64,000 nucleotides of DNA. Origin: UBA6019 sp035535055 (GTDB taxonomy: Bacteria; Chloroflexota; Dormibacteria; Dormibacterales; Dormibacteraceae). Positions 8,924 to 16,963 of the stretch are shown in pieces. Position numbers and translations under genes: made by a program. Under the pieces are notes generated by a model. The model saw only the letters and a program-made list of their open reading frames with translations. It made no database searches and was not told the origin of the DNA. Location: the NCBI GenBank assembly GCA_035535055.1, contig DATLQT010000071.1, positions 4,940 through 68,939 on the forward strand, in the 5' to 3' direction. Every line of letters begins with the position of its first letter. The stretch's first letter is position 1.

Positions 8924-9867
8924 GGGCCCTGGTGTTGGGCGGCACCGGCTTCATCGGCGCCGCCACCTGCAAGGAGCTGATGCGACGGGGCGTGGAGACC
9001 ATCGCGGCCAGCCGGAGCGAGCACGCGTACGGCACCTTCACCAGCCATCGAGCCTTCGACCGCACCGACGAGGCGCAGCTGGCCCGCGTCCTGGAGGAGG
9101 TTCAGCCCGACGTCCTCGTCGACCACGCCGCCTACCAGCCCTCCGAGGTCGCGGCCGTGATCCGCCACTTCCGGGGCGCCCGCTACGTCTTCACCTCGAC
9201 CGGCGTCTACCCGGACGACCTCGGCGGCCGCCCGGCGTTGGAGGAGGACTTCGTGCCCCTCGCCGGCAGCCCGCCTACGGAGCCGATCGAGTACCGCGAC
9301 GGCAAGCGCTGGTGCGAGACGCTGCTGGCGCGCAGCGGCGCCTTCCCCTGGGTGGTGATCAGGCCGCCGGCCGTCCTGGGCGCCGGCGATCACACACTCC
9401 GGATCGCCGCCTACCTGCAGCGGGTCGAGGATGGTGGTCCGCTGCTGGTGCCCGAGGAGTCCTACCGCCGGCAGGCGGGCCTGGCCTGGGTACGCGACGT
9501 CGGCTATGCGCACGCGCTCGCGGCCGACCTGGCCCGGGCCGCCGCCGGCCCCTACAACGTGGCCTTCGACGGCGTGTCACTGGCGGACCTCATCGAGTCA
9601 CTGGGCCGCGTCATGGGTAAGACCGCGCAGCTGGTGCCGATCCCGTACGCCGCACTGCCGCCCGGCGCTAGCCCTTACGGCCCGGACCCGCGTCGCTCGG
9701 CCGGCTACGACCTCACCCGCGGCCGCTCCGAGCTCAGCTTCGAGCCCTCGCATCTCGAGGACAGCCTGGCGGAGGTGCTCGCCTGGTACCGGGCGGTGAA
9801 GCCGTCCCACCCCGGTTACCAGGGGCGGGCGACGGAGCTGGAGCTAGCCCGCTCCCTGGCGGGCTAG
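8920..9867 (+). CDS. NAD-dependent epimerase/dehydratase family protein
   Basis: This extended-SDR protein of 315 residues begins with the Rossmann motif GGTGFIG. It has the strand FTSTGVYP, a tyrosine/lysine pair in YRDGKRWCE and the downstream IRPPAVLG stretch typical of nucleotide-sugar epimerases and related reductases. The substrate cannot be deduced. ATG 8920 overlaps the HAD stop (ATGA), so both are probably co-translated. The stop overlaps by four bases the stop of the convergent gene at 9864. It belongs to the block that interrupts the ancestral rapZ-whiA neighbourhood. Confidence 0.85.
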   Translation: MRALVLGGTGFIGAATCKELMRRGVETIAASRSEHAYGTFTSHRAFDRTDEAQLARVLEEVQPDVLVDHAAYQPSEVAAVIRHFRGARYVFTSTGVYPDDLGGRPALEEDFVPLAGSPPTEPIEYRDGKRWCETLLARSGAFPWVVIRPPAVLGAGDHTLRIAAYLQRVEDGGPLLVPEESYRRQAGLAWVRDVGYAHALAADLARAAAGPYNVAFDGVSLADLIESLGRVMGKTAQLVPIPYAALPPGASPYGPDPRRSAGYDLTRGRSELSFEPSHLEDSLAEVLAWYRAVKPSHPGYQGRATELELARSLAG

Positions 9868-10235
9868 TAGCGGTCCTCGGCCTCGCCGCTCAGCAGCCAG
9901 GGCAGTGATTCCGCCATCGGGCCCGCCAGCCGCTGGTAGTCGGCCCGGCTGAGCGTGCCGCGCTCCATGACCGCCAGCAGGGCGTCCTGGGCGGCGGCGA
10001 CCGCCGACTCGCGGTCGACCTGGGACGCCGCCAGCCAGCTTTCGCCACCTGCCAGCAGGAAGATCCCCTCCTCGGCCTCCCGCCATTCGGCGTCGTCCTC
10101 CTCGCGCTTCCCGGCGGTGCTGCGCAGCTTGTCCTCTCCGCCCGAGTTGGCCCGCCACGCCTCCGCGGCGCGCTGAAGTCCGGCCGGTCCGAGTAGCCGC
10201 AGTTCGTCGAGAAGCCGCTTGACGTCTTTTTTCAT
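9864..10235 (-). CDS. Hypothetical protein, 123 residues
   Basis: I do not recognise a family. The product is soluble, charged and alanine-rich with no signal peptide or membrane segment. The first half is strongly helical and basic/acidic (KKDVKRLLDELRLLG, REEDDAEWREAEEG). Its ATG follows the TGA of the GNAT gene with no gap (TGAATG), so it is the second gene of a two-gene unit. Co-translation with an acetyltransferase is the only functional hint. Confidence 0.6.
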   Translation of the reverse strand: MKKDVKRLLDELRLLGPAGLQRAAEAWRANSGGEDKLRSTAGKREEDDAEWREAEEGIFLLAGGESWLAASQVDRESAVAAAQDALLAVMERGTLSRADYQRLAGPMAESLPWLLSGEAEDRY

Positions 10236-10775
10236 TCAGTCCTCCAGCCGGTATTGGGGATCGTCGCGATAGGCGGCCATCAGGTAGCTGGTCGTGAAGC
10301 CACCTTCCCACCAATGATCGCGCGGCAGCGTGCCCTCGAGCCTGTAGCCCGACTTCTCGTAGGCGCGCCGGCCGCGCGGGTTGGTCTCGTAGACCTTGAG
10401 GTAGACCTTCTCCATCCCGAGCTCCCGGAAGGCGTAGGCGGTGGCCAGCCGGCAGGCCTCGGTGCCGTAGCCCTGGTCCCAGCGGCCGGGCGGGCCGATC
10501 CAGATGCCCCAGTGGCAGTTTCGCTCCCGGAAGTTGAGCTCGCGGAGGCCGGTGCAGCCGATGAAGGCGTTGTCGGCGAGGCAGTCGATCGCCCAATTGA
10601 TCTCGGAAGGATCATGGCGGCCGATCCAGTCCAGTGCCTGCTCGACCGAGTAGGGCGACTTGGCCCAGCCGCTGAGGGTCCGCGTGACCTCGGGCATGGA
10701 GATGTACTCTGCGATGTAGGGGGCGTCCTCATGGACGGGCGCGCGGAGCCTCACGAGGTCGCCCGTCAGGTCCAT
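10236..10775 (-). CDS. GNAT family N-acetyltransferase, RimJ/RimL-like
   Basis: This 179-residue protein has the GNAT fold. It begins TGDLVRLRAPVHEDA and contains an IGCTGL strand, the acetyl-CoA-binding loop GRWDQGYGTEACRLA and the terminal VYETNPRGRRAYEKSGYRLEG segment seen in RimJ/RimL-like enzymes. Proteins of this type acetylate N-terminal or small-molecule amines; the substrate here is unknown. A strong Shine-Dalgarno (AGGAGG) precedes the ATG at 10775. Its stop abuts the start of the 123-residue protein. Confidence 0.85.
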   Translation of the reverse strand: MDLTGDLVRLRAPVHEDAPYIAEYISMPEVTRTLSGWAKSPYSVEQALDWIGRHDPSEINWAIDCLADNAFIGCTGLRELNFRERNCHWGIWIGPPGRWDQGYGTEACRLATAYAFRELGMEKVYLKVYETNPRGRRAYEKSGYRLEGTLPRDHWWEGGFTTSYLMAAYRDDPQYRLED

Positions 10776-10800
10776 CTCGCCGCCTCCTAAGAGAAGGCTT

Positions 10801-11784
10801 TCAGTAGGAGGCGAGCTTGCGCATCGCGGCCGCGATGCGCTCGGGGCCCGGAAGGAAGAATTCCTCCTGTGGCTTGTTGAACGGCATCGCCGGGACGTCC
10901 GGCCCGGCCACCCGCATCACCGGCGCGTCGAGCATCTCGAAGCCCTCCTCCGCGATCACAGCGGCGATCTCGGCGCCGAAGCCGCCGGTCAGGTTGTCCT
11001 CGTGGACGACCATGGCCCGGGCGGTCTTCTCGACCGAGGCGAGGATGGCCGGCTTGTCGAGCGGGCTGATGGTCCGAATGTCGACAACCTCGGCCGAGAT
11101 CCCGTCGGCGGCCACCGCCTCGGCGGCCTCCAGGCAGTAGTGCACCATCAGGCCCCAGGCGAAGACGCTCAGGTTGGCGCCTTCGCGCCGGACCGCGGCC
11201 TTGCCGATCGGTGTCACGTAGTCACCCTCGGGGATCTCGCCCTTGATCAGCCGGTAGGTCTTCTTGTGCTCGAAGAACATCACCGGGTCGGGGTCCCTGA
11301 TCGCCGCCTTGAGGAGGCCCTTGCAGTCCTCCGGCGTGCTGGGGATGACCACCTTCAGGCCCGGCACGTGGGCGTAGAACGCCTCCACCGACTGGGAGTG
11401 GTAGAGCCCGCCGTGGACCCCGCCGCCGAAGGGCGCGCGGATCACGATCGGGCAGGAGAAGTCGCCGTTGGAGCGGTAGCGGATCCGCGCCGCCTCGCTG
11501 ACGATCTGGTCGAAGGCGGGATGGATGAAGTCCGCGAACTGGATCTCGGCGACCGGAATGGTGCCGTTCATCGCCGCCCCGATGGCGACGCCGACGATGC
11601 TCGACTCCGCCAGCGGGGTGTCGAGCACGCGCGCCTCTCCGAAGCGGTCGTAGAGACCCTCGGTGGCGAGGAAGACGCCTCCCTTGCGGCCGACGTCCTC
11701 GCCCAGCACCCAGACCCGCTCGTCGCGCTCCATCTCCTCGGCCAGGGCCTCGCGCACGCCCTCGATGAGCGTCTTCACCGCCAT
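10801..11784 (-). CDS. bkdB: 2-oxoacid (branched-chain) dehydrogenase E1 component, beta subunit
   Basis: This 327-residue product is the beta subunit of a thiamine-pyrophosphate E1. Visible are EDVGRKGGVF, RVLDTPLAES, AEIQFADFIHPAFDQ, RAPFGGGVHGG, HSQSVEAFYAHVPGLKV and VVHEDN near the C-terminus. It pairs with the alpha subunit just upstream, with one base between them. An in-frame ATG at 11820 lies inside the alpha gene; ATG 11784 (MAVKTLIEGV) is the natural start. No E2 or E3 gene lies nearby, so the complex must be completed from elsewhere. Confidence 0.92.
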   Translation of the reverse strand: MAVKTLIEGVREALAEEMERDERVWVLGEDVGRKGGVFLATEGLYDRFGEARVLDTPLAESSIVGVAIGAAMNGTIPVAEIQFADFIHPAFDQIVSEAARIRYRSNGDFSCPIVIRAPFGGGVHGGLYHSQSVEAFYAHVPGLKVVIPSTPEDCKGLLKAAIRDPDPVMFFEHKKTYRLIKGEIPEGDYVTPIGKAAVRREGANLSVFAWGLMVHYCLEAAEAVAADGISAEVVDIRTISPLDKPAILASVEKTARAMVVHEDNLTGGFGAEIAAVIAEEGFEMLDAPVMRVAGPDVPAMPFNKPQEEFFLPGPERIAAAMRKLASY

Positions 11785-11785
11785 C

Positions 11786-12793
11786 TCAGGCGCCCTTCGC
11801 GAAAACGTTAAGGAGGGCATCCTCGGGGACCGGCGAGGCGGCCTGCTCGGCGTAGGTGACGGCGTCGTCGACCTCGGCCGTCGCCTCCTGCTGGATCCGC
11901 TCGTCGACCTCCTCGGTCATCAGCCCCTCGTCCAGCAGGTAGCCCCGCAAGCGCTCGATCGGGTCGCGGCGCAGCAGCGCCTCCAGCTCCGCCTGGGGAC
12001 GGTAGCGGCGCTGGTCGTCGTCGGAGGAGTGGGAAGTGAAGCGGGCGACCTTGGCCGAGACCAAAGTGGCGCCGTCGCCCGTCCGCGCCCGCTCGACGGC
12101 GTCGCGCATAACCTCGAAGCAGGAGAGGAGATCGCCGCCGTCGACGCTGACGCCGAAGACGCCGTAGCCCTCCGCCCTCTTGGCGACCGAGTCGACGCCC
12201 ATCTGGAGGCGGTGGGGCACGGAGATCGCGTAGTCGTTGTCCTGGACGATGCAGACGAAGGGGAGCTTGTGGACACCCGCCCAGTTGAGACCCTCGTGCC
12301 AGTCGCCCTGGGAGGTGCCGCCCTCGCCGATGCAGGTGACCGCGACCTCGTCAAGCCCGCGCATCCTGGCCGCGTAGGCAATGCCCGCCGCATGGCAGAT
12401 CTGGGTCCCGACGACGCTCGACTTGGTCATGATCCGGTGGGCGGCGCTTCCAAAGTGGGAAGGCATCTGCCGGCCGCCCGAGTTGGGGTCCTCGGCCCGC
12501 CCGAAGACCGAAAGCATGAAGTCCCGCGGCGTCTGGCCGAGCGCGAGGCAGAAGGCGAGGTCCCGGTAGTAAGGGACGAGCCAGTCGTGGCCCGGACGCA
12601 TCGCGTTGGCGGCCGCGACCTGGATCGCTTCGTGGCCCTGGCCGGAGATCACAAAGGGCGCCTTGCCCTGGCGGTTGAGCACCCACATCCGGCGGTCGAC
12701 GGCCCTGGCAAGGACCATCTGCCGGTACATCGCCTGCAACCTTTCCGAATCGAGACCGAGGCTCAGATGGCGGGTCTCTTTGGCGGTCGCCAT
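11786..12793 (-). CDS. bkdA: 2-oxoisovalerate (branched-chain 2-oxoacid) dehydrogenase E1, alpha subunit
   Basis: The 335-residue E1 alpha subunit carries the thiamine-pyrophosphate motif GEGGTSQGDWHEGLNWA...NDYAIS. The loop TSHSSDDDQRRYR is characteristic of branched-chain rather than pyruvate E1. It oxidatively decarboxylates branched-chain oxoacids (from Leu, Ile, Val), feeding branched acyl-CoA to lipid synthesis or catabolism. TAAGAT lies 12 nt before the ATG and no Shine-Dalgarno is seen, so a leaderless transcript is possible. It is divergent from whiA. Confidence 0.92.
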   Translation of the reverse strand: MATAKETRHLSLGLDSERLQAMYRQMVLARAVDRRMWVLNRQGKAPFVISGQGHEAIQVAAANAMRPGHDWLVPYYRDLAFCLALGQTPRDFMLSVFGRAEDPNSGGRQMPSHFGSAAHRIMTKSSVVGTQICHAAGIAYAARMRGLDEVAVTCIGEGGTSQGDWHEGLNWAGVHKLPFVCIVQDNDYAISVPHRLQMGVDSVAKRAEGYGVFGVSVDGGDLLSCFEVMRDAVERARTGDGATLVSAKVARFTSHSSDDDQRRYRPQAELEALLRRDPIERLRGYLLDEGLMTEEVDERIQQEATAEVDDAVTYAEQAASPVPEDALLNVFAKGA

Positions 12794-12835
12794 GCTTGGA
12801 AACCCATCTTAGATGCACCCGTCGGGGGCGGGGGC

Positions 12836-12841
12836 TAGACT
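12836..12841 (+). promoter_or_regulatory. -10-like TAGACT upstream of whiA
   Basis: TAGACT occurs between the divergent E1 alpha and whiA genes. It would give a ~35-nt leader to whiA that includes its GGAGG ribosome-binding site. No convincing -35 is visible. Confidence 0.35.
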
Positions 12842-12869
12842 GGTTCCTCGGGGGAGGAGTCCCGGGTCC

Positions 12870-12874
12870 GGAGG
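12870..12874 (+). promoter_or_regulatory. Shine-Dalgarno deciding the ATT start of whiA
   Basis: GGAGG is followed by a 7-nt spacer (TTATCCG) and then ATT at 12882, where WhiA homology begins. No ATG, GTG or TTG is in frame between the site and the conserved N-terminus. Confidence 0.6.
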
Positions 12875-12881
12875 TTATCCG

Positions 12882-13784
12882 ATTTCTTTCTCGTCTGAGG
12901 TCAAAAGCGAGCTCTCGGGCTTGATTCCCGCCCGCTCCTGCTGCCAGCTGGCGGAGCTGAGTGCGATCTTCTACGCCACCCGCGGCCGCCTGATCCGCAC
13001 CGGCAATGGCAACGCCGCCTACTTCTCGCTTCTCCGCAACTCGGTCGCCCGCAAGGTCGTCAGGCTCTCCCGGACGCTGGCCCAGGTGGAGGCCAAATAC
13101 CACGCCGAGCGGCACGCCAAGCGCACCGCCTTCTTCATCGAGGTTCCCCTGCCGGTCGCGCTGGAACCGGCGTTCACGATGCCGGCGGCCCGGGCCGTGC
13201 CGTCCAGGCCGTGCGATCGCAAGAACTTCTTCCGTGGCTTCTTTCTCGGCTGCGGTTCGGTCAACGCGCCCTCCACCCGCTACCACCTGGAGCTGGTCGC
13301 GCCGACGCTCGGCTGGGCGACGGTGCTGATCTACCTGCTCCACGAGGCCGAGATCCGCGCCGGCGTGGTCGAGCGTGCCGGCCAGCACGTGGTCTACGTC
13401 AAGGACGCCGAGGGGATCGTCCGCTGCCTGCAGCTGATGGGTGGCAACCGCGCCGTAATGGAGTTCGAGAATGTGCGCGTGGTCCGCGATGTTCGCGCCC
13501 AGGTCAACCGGCGCATCAATTTCGAGACCGCCAACATCGACAAGACGATCGGCTCCGCGATGCGCCAGGTTGACGCGATCAACAAGCTCGAGCAGGACCA
13601 TGGGCTAGAGACGCTGCCGCCCTCGCTTCGCGAGATGGCCCGGTGGCGGAAGGAGAACCCGGAGCTCAACTTGGCCGAGCTGGCGGGCCAGATGAACCTC
13701 TCGAAGTCCGCGGTGAACCACCGCCTCCGCCGCCTGATCGAGATCGCTGAGGCCGGCAACGAGGTGAGCAGGACCGCCAGCTAG
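12882..13784 (+). CDS. whiA: Sporulation/cell-division regulator WhiA
   Basis: This 300-residue DNA-binding protein has the WhiA layout. The N-terminal LAGLIDADG-like homing-endonuclease fold (SFSSEVKSELSGL, RGFFLGCGSVNAP) is followed by a C-terminal helix-turn-helix (LAGQMNLSKSAVNHRLRRL). WhiA is a transcription factor for sporulation septation in streptomycetes and affects division in Bacillus; the role here is unknown. The conserved start 'xSFSxxVKxEL' coincides with an ATT codon preceded at ideal spacing by GGAGG. The only in-frame ATG, at 12813, would add 23 atypical residues and lies before the putative promoter. The gene sits upstream of gap-pgk-tpi, as in Actinobacteria. Confidence 0.93.
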   Translation: MSFSSEVKSELSGLIPARSCCQLAELSAIFYATRGRLIRTGNGNAAYFSLLRNSVARKVVRLSRTLAQVEAKYHAERHAKRTAFFIEVPLPVALEPAFTMPAARAVPSRPCDRKNFFRGFFLGCGSVNAPSTRYHLELVAPTLGWATVLIYLLHEAEIRAGVVERAGQHVVYVKDAEGIVRCLQLMGGNRAVMEFENVRVVRDVRAQVNRRINFETANIDKTIGSAMRQVDAINKLEQDHGLETLPPSLREMARWRKENPELNLAELAGQMNLSKSAVNHRLRRLIEIAEAGNEVSRTAS

Positions 13785-13808
13785 CACCGCGCCTATCCTT
13801 CTGCGGCA

Positions 13809-14765
13809 ATGCGCGCCGCCCCGCTCGTGCTGCTCATCCTGCTCGCGTCCTGCTCGGTGTCGCAACCGGTCGCGAAGGCCAGTCCGTCGCCACCGGCGAT
13901 CGTCACCTCACAGACGTTCGTTCCGGGACCGCCCCGGCCGTCGATCTGGGTCCGCGCGGCGAACGGCCACCTGGAGGCGATGTCGTGGAGCGGCGGGGGG
14001 CCCGTGGACATCGGTACCGGCCCGGCGATTGACCGCGGCTTCGAGTTCATCCAGTCACCGGACGGCAGTCGCCTTTTGGCGCCTGGTCGCGTGGTGACAC
14101 CGGCCGGCGACCTCGTCGGAGTGGTGCCGGCCGGCAAGATCGGCTGGACCTGGGCCGACGACAGCCGCCACCTCTGCGCCGATTACAACCCTAACCGCAC
14201 GCCGGGCAATGATTCGCAGCAACCGGCGACCATCTTCGAGGTGCTGCCTGGCTCGACTCCCGGATCCATCGCGAGCGCCGGCTACGAGGCCGCGCAGAAC
14301 AGCGCGACCGTGCTGGCCTGCAGCTTCGGCAAGGGCACTGTCACCGCGGTCGAGAACTGCGTCATCGTCGCCTGCGAGGTCTGGACCTTCGACTTGGCGT
14401 CACATGCCCAGCTCTACCACGGGACCGCAAGCGGGCCGGCGGCGGCCTCCCGCGACGGAGCCGTTTTCGCCATCGGGACCGAGGTCCGAGCCGCGCGGGA
14501 CGGCTCGCCGATCAGCCAGATGAGCGGCGCGCCGGTCGGCTTCGGATTCGACGGGGTGCTGGCCGCGATCGGGTCGCGGGTGGTCGACGTGCGAAGCGGG
14601 AGGGTGGTCTGGACGGCGCCCGGCGGCGCCGCGGTGACGAGCCTGCTCGGTGAGCCCTTCGGGTCCCGGGTCGCGGTCGCGCTGGGCAGCCCGGGCGAGA
14701 TCTGGGTCGTGGGTCCCGACGGGTCCTCGTCCCGTATCGCGCAGGGAGTTCGGCCCCTTTTCTGA
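13809..14765 (+). CDS. Putative lipoprotein of unknown function
   Basis: This 318-residue protein starts with a lipoprotein signal peptide, MRAAPLVLLILLASC. The lipobox LLASC puts the lipidated cysteine at position 15, followed by a Ser/Pro-rich linker. The rest is beta-rich with repeated short blade-like segments (RLLAPGRVVTPAGDLVGV, GVLAAIGSRVVDVRSGRVVW), suggesting a small beta-propeller; this is inference. TATCCT lies 9 nt before the ATG and there is no Shine-Dalgarno, so leaderless expression is likely. It lies between whiA and gap, where no lipoprotein is normally found. Confidence 0.7.
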   Translation: MRAAPLVLLILLASCSVSQPVAKASPSPPAIVTSQTFVPGPPRPSIWVRAANGHLEAMSWSGGGPVDIGTGPAIDRGFEFIQSPDGSRLLAPGRVVTPAGDLVGVVPAGKIGWTWADDSRHLCADYNPNRTPGNDSQQPATIFEVLPGSTPGSIASAGYEAAQNSATVLACSFGKGTVTAVENCVIVACEVWTFDLASHAQLYHGTASGPAAASRDGAVFAIGTEVRAARDGSPISQMSGAPVGFGFDGVLAAIGSRVVDVRSGRVVWTAPGGAAVTSLLGEPFGSRVAVALGSPGEIWVVGPDGSSSRIAQGVRPLF

Positions 14766-14777
14766 GAGGCCGAACTC
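14746..14777 (+). terminator. Inverted repeat between the lipoprotein gene and gap
   Basis: A perfect 10-bp stem (GAGTTCGGCC at 14746-14755, GGCCGAACTC at 14768-14777) has a 12-nt T-rich loop containing the lipoprotein stop codon. No long T-run follows. It could end the lipoprotein transcript or act as an operator, since the putative gap -10 (TACCCT, 14779-14784) begins directly after it. Confidence 0.5.
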
Positions 14778-14791
14778 TTACCCTTATCGCC

Positions 14792-15802
14792 ATGACAGTA
14801 AAAGTGGGCATCAACGGGTTCGGCCGGATCGGCCGCAACATCTACCGGGCGGCGACCCAGCTCAAACCGGAGGTCGAGATCGTCGCGGTCAACGACCTCG
14901 GCGACGCGCACACCTTCGCCCACCTCCTCAAGTACGACTCGGCGCTCGGTACCTTCGACCCGGAGGTCAGCTCCAGTGACGGCGCCATCCGGGTCGGGGA
15001 CCGGACCGTCAAGTTCCTGAGCGAGCGAGACCCCGCCGCGCTGCCGTGGAAGGACCTCGGCGTCGACATCGTGGTCGAGTCCACCGGGCTCTTCACCGAC
15101 GCCACCAAGGCGCGGGTGCATATGGACGCAGGTGGCGCGAGGAAGGTGATCATCTCCGCCCCCGCGACCCACCAGGACTACACCTTCGTGATGGGCGTCA
15201 ACCAGAAGGGTTACGAGCCGGAGTCGATGCACGTCGTCTCCAACGGCTCCTGCACCACCAACTGCCTGGTGCCGGTGGTCAAGGTGCTCCACGACGCCTT
15301 CGGGATCGAGCGCGGCATGATGACCACCGTCCACGCCTACACGGCCGACCAGAAGCTCCAGGACCTGCCCCACAAGGACCTGCGTCGCGCGAGGGCGGCC
15401 GCCGACAACATCATCCCGACCTCGACCGGCGCCAACCGCGCCGTATCCGAGGTGCTGCCGGAGCTCAAGGGTAAGTTCCAGGGCATGGCCTTCCGGGTGC
15501 CCCTGCTCGACGTCTCGGTGGTTGATTTGACCGTCCAGCTGAGCCGGACGGCCACCGTCGAGTCCATCAACGGCGCCTTCGACGAGGCGGCCGGCGGGAG
15601 CCTCAAAGGGATCCTCGCGGTGAGCCACGACGAGCTCGTCTCCTCCGACTTCAAAAACAACCCCCATTCGTCGATCGTCGACGCGCCGCTGACGCTCATG
15701 CAGGGCGACGACTGGGCCAAGGTCGTCTCCTGGTACGACAACGAGTGGGGCTTTAGCTGCCGGATGGTGGACCTCATCGCCTTCCTGGCGGACAGGCTCT
15801 AG
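14792..15802 (+). CDS. gap: Glyceraldehyde-3-phosphate dehydrogenase, type I
   Basis: This is the glycolytic NAD-dependent enzyme, 336 residues. Visible are the Rossmann motif GINGFGRIGR, Asp35 in VAVNDL (NAD preference), the catalytic Cys154 in SNGSCTTNC, His181 in TTVHAYT and the C-terminal WYDNEWG. TACCCT lies 7 nt before the ATG with no Shine-Dalgarno, suggesting a leaderless mRNA. It heads the gap-pgk-tpiA-apgM cluster for triose-phosphate conversion. A palindrome directly precedes its putative promoter. Confidence 0.97.
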   Translation: MTVKVGINGFGRIGRNIYRAATQLKPEVEIVAVNDLGDAHTFAHLLKYDSALGTFDPEVSSSDGAIRVGDRTVKFLSERDPAALPWKDLGVDIVVESTGLFTDATKARVHMDAGGARKVIISAPATHQDYTFVMGVNQKGYEPESMHVVSNGSCTTNCLVPVVKVLHDAFGIERGMMTTVHAYTADQKLQDLPHKDLRRARAAADNIIPTSTGANRAVSEVLPELKGKFQGMAFRVPLLDVSVVDLTVQLSRTATVESINGAFDEAAGGSLKGILAVSHDELVSSDFKNNPHSSIVDAPLTLMQGDDWAKVVSWYDNEWGFSCRMVDLIAFLADRL

Positions 15803-15805
15803 GCG

Positions 15806-16939
15806 ATCAAAGCCTGCTTCGACTCGCTCGACCTGCGCGGCAAGCGAGTGCTGGTGCGCGAGGATCTCAACGTCCCCCTCGACCGCGGACGGATCACGGA
15901 CGACACCCGGATCCGGGCCGCCGGCCCGACGCTGGAAAAGCTGCGGGCGATGGGCGCGAAGGTGATCGTCATGTCCCACCTGGGGCGGCCTGACGGCGGG
16001 CCAGACCCGGCGCTCTCGCTCAAGCCGGTGGCCGAGGCGCTGGGCGTCCGCCTGGTGGCTGACTGCCTGGAGCCGGTCGGTGAGCTCGCGGACGGCGAGA
16101 TGGTTCTGCTCGAGAACGTCCGCTTCCATCCCGGCGACGAGACCGACGACCCGGACTTCGCGCAGGCCCTGGCACGGCAGGGCGAGGTCTACATAAATGA
16201 CGCCTTCGCCGCCTCCCACCGCTCCCATGCCTCGGTCGTCGGCGTGGCGAAGTTTCTGCCGTCCTATGCCGGCTACCTGATGCTGGGCGAGCTGAAGGCG
16301 CTCCACCAGGCGCTCGACGAGCCGCGGCGGCCGTTGCTGGCAATCGTTGGCGGGGCCAAGGTCTCGACCAAGGCGGCCGTCCTGGCGCACCTGTTGCCGA
16401 GGGTCGACAGCCTCGCCATCGTGGGTGCTATGGCCAACACCTTCTTAGCCGCGCGCGGCGCCCGGCTCGGCGCCAGCCTGGTGGAGGAGAAGTCACTCGA
16501 CGCCGCCCGCCAGGTGGAGCTGGACGGTGGTTCCAAGCTGGTGCTGCCGGTCGACTCGGTGATCGCTCAGAAGGCGGAGGCGGGCGCGCAGACCCGGTTC
16601 AACGGCGTCGACGATGTCGAGGCGGGATGGATGATCCTTGACATCGGGCCCGCCACCATCGAGCTTTTGGGGGACCGGGTGAAGGGAGCCGGCACCATCG
16701 TCTGGAACGGCCCCGCGGGGGTGGCCGAGGTGCCCGAGTTCGCCAAGGGCACGCGCGCCCTGGGCGAAGCCATCGTGGCCTCGAGCGCCTACAGCCTGGT
16801 CGGCGGCGGGGACACGGCGGCGGCGGTCGCCAAGCTCGGGATTAGCGGCTTCTCCCACGTCTCGACCGGTGGCGGCGCCACTCTGGAGGCGATGGAGGGC
16901 AAGGAACTGCCCGGGGTGGCGGTTTTGAAGGACGAATGA
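15806..16939 (+). CDS. pgk: Phosphoglycerate kinase
   Basis: This glycolytic ATP-generating kinase has about 377 residues. It has the N-terminal substrate site VLVREDLNVPL, RIRAAGPTL and SHLGRPDG, the hinge VGGAKVSTKAAVL and the nucleotide site VWNGPAGVAE plus GGGDTAAAV. The frame opens immediately after the gap stop codon (15800-15802). Between there and the first conserved strand there is no ATG, GTG or TTG. ATC at 15806 gives a normal N-terminus (IKACFDSLDLRGKRV); CTG at 15833 is the alternative. GTG at 15848 falls inside the first beta strand and would truncate the fold. Confidence 0.94.
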   Translation: MKACFDSLDLRGKRVLVREDLNVPLDRGRITDDTRIRAAGPTLEKLRAMGAKVIVMSHLGRPDGGPDPALSLKPVAEALGVRLVADCLEPVGELADGEMVLLENVRFHPGDETDDPDFAQALARQGEVYINDAFAASHRSHASVVGVAKFLPSYAGYLMLGELKALHQALDEPRRPLLAIVGGAKVSTKAAVLAHLLPRVDSLAIVGAMANTFLAARGARLGASLVEEKSLDAARQVELDGGSKLVLPVDSVIAQKAEAGAQTRFNGVDDVEAGWMILDIGPATIELLGDRVKGAGTIVWNGPAGVAEVPEFAKGTRALGEAIVASSAYSLVGGGDTAAAVAKLGISGFSHVSTGGGATLEAMEGKELPGVAVLKDE

Positions 16940-16963
16940 CGACGATGAGGGGAGAGAAATAGG

